From assembly GCA_030430255.1 (NCBI GenBank), contig JAUIGD010000020.1, forward strand, positions 1 through 32,904: a stretch of DNA of 32,904 nucleotides, read 5' to 3'. This DNA comes from Verrucomicrobiia bacterium (GTDB lineage: Bacteria > Verrucomicrobiota > Verrucomicrobiia > Verrucomicrobiales > DEV007). The notes beneath the pieces were generated by a model that saw only the letters and a program-made list of their open reading frames with translations, searched no databases and was not told where the DNA came from. This document shows, in pieces, positions 32,057 through 32,904 of this stretch; within the stretch, counting starts at the first letter, position 1; the number at the start of each line of letters is the position of its first letter. The translations under genes and the position numbers were made by a program.

Positions 32057-32904
32057 TCAGTCAAAGAATTTCAATTTTTCCCGGCGCCAGTCCCGGAGCT
32101 CTCTCGGCAGTTCCGCGTCCGGCAAGGCCGCGAAACGCCTCGCCTGCTGGCTCACGTTCCCTGCGCTGCGCAGCCCGAGCCGCTCCGCGATCCACGACTG
32201 CGAGGCTCCGGACACCCTCCACACGAACCAGGCCGCGGCCCCGCGCCTGGGGTCGCCGTGCCCGAAGATCGGCCGCCCCGAACTGTCGCACGCCAGCCCA
32301 AGCTCGCCGACGACCTGCATAGTCACCCCCTCGGCCCGCACCATCGCCTCGTCGCGGCCGAGCGGGCTGCTCCGGTAGCTCGCGTTCGAAGCCGTCTTCC
32401 CGCTCGGCAGCAACTTCGCGACCTTCTCCCTGAACGCCTGCGACCCCCAATACCACCCTCTCCGCATCGTGCTCTGCAGGGTCTGCCCCTCGACTTCGAC
32501 CCATCCCGCACGTTCCGCCTCTTCCCCCGCGGCGATCCGGTCGAGGCGCTCGACGTAGCGCCGCCTCCCCGCCGTCGTGTCGGGAAAGTCAGCCAGCCAA
32601 AACCCACTCGCCGCATCCAGCCAGGGCGGCCGCCTCGACGGGGGCAAGGCATAGCCCGCCGCCAAACTGCTGTGCGGATAGGACAAAACTCCCCCTCTCC
32701 CCGTCGCCGAGAGCCCCGCCCGTGCGGGGTTGAGGTGGATGTAGTCGATCAGCTGGCGCTGGTAGCCGCCATCGGGGTCGACCAGCACCGACTTGTAGCG
32801 CCCCCCGAAGACGTGCCCCCAGAGGCCGTGCCGGGTGTTGAAGTACCGCGTGTAGGCGTTCTGGAGCCATGCCATCCCCTCGACCAGATTCCCGGCCGGC
32901 GTGT
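32057..32904 (-). mobile_element. RAYT: REP-associated tyrosine transposase (5' end beyond window)
   Basis: 282 residues visible, open to the window edge. The first residues, TPAGNLVEGMAWLQNAYTRY, continue the region after the HUH motif, which must lie just outside. Tyr in QNAYTRYFN is the expected catalytic residue. GHVFGGRYKSVLVD and QLIDYIHLNPARAGL are RAYT signatures. Unlike short RAYTs it goes on for some 190 residues. The end, WFVWRVSGASQSWIAERLGL then RSAGNVSQQARRFAALPDA, has a helix-turn-helix look. RAYTs cut and join single-stranded REP palindromes. The gene ends 55 bases before trpE. The window's many palindromes make this the obvious partner enzyme, but none is directly attached at its 3' end. 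Confidence 0.85.

Overview
This is a very GC-rich bacterial chromosomal window, and I read it as Verrucomicrobiota. That is an inference. It rests on a giant secreted protein mixing thrombospondin-3, PA14-like and LamG-like modules, several secreted proteins, stand-alone AP2-like and H1-like small proteins, a GT4/GH57 alpha-glucan pair, few Shine-Dalgarno sequences, and intergenic DNA full of palindromic repeats. No rRNA, tRNA, phage genes or CRISPR array are visible. The long open frames opposite or across the real genes are GC-rich shadows.

Layout. 1-673 is gene-free and holds two head-to-tail copies of an inverted-repeat element plus a second repeat (family B). 674-2964 carries a small membrane-associated protein, an HTTM-like membrane protein and a TPR membrane protein. 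3117-7585 carries comEC, then convergent trmB, an S4 RNA-binding protein with no normal start codon, and a secreted NHL-repeat protein. 7642-10156 holds constant-loop hairpins, two secreted proteins (one with four EF-hands) and six tandem 76-bp hairpin units. 10160-12525 is a minus-strand operon: ECF sigma factor, probable anti-sigma factor, and two membrane-anchored Spy/CpxP-like proteins. 12623-16479 is accessory in character: secreted proteins, an NlpC/P60 hydrolase, a tandem AP2-like protein, a small membrane protein, and repeats of families A and B including a 180-bp palindrome. 16480-19515 carries an H1-like/DUF2934-like protein, a VOC protein and an RND/MMPL exporter. 19716-23615 is the 1299-residue surface protein.

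24054-26811 is a housekeeping block (yicC, gmk, an RlmI-type methyltransferase). The minus strand from 30431 to 26964 reads as one operon: glycogen-synthase-like GT4, GH57 amylase, a Mini-III-like RNase, and the C-terminal piece of an Alg8-like glycosyltransferase without its catalytic domain. trpE follows at 32001-30502. The window ends inside a RAYT (REP-associated tyrosine transposase) with an added C-terminal helix-turn-helix.

The most interesting signal is in the intergenic DNA. Several hairpins have unrelated stems but a shared TCCC/GGGA-type loop. Six of them form a 76-bp tandem array, and the same window carries a RAYT, the enzyme class that acts on such palindromes. Separately, a 438-bp element with perfect 10-bp terminal inverted repeats and no coding capacity occurs in whole or part four times. 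Family B repeats end 8-9 bp before the start codons of two unrelated genes, as if they supply a promoter for leaderless transcripts.
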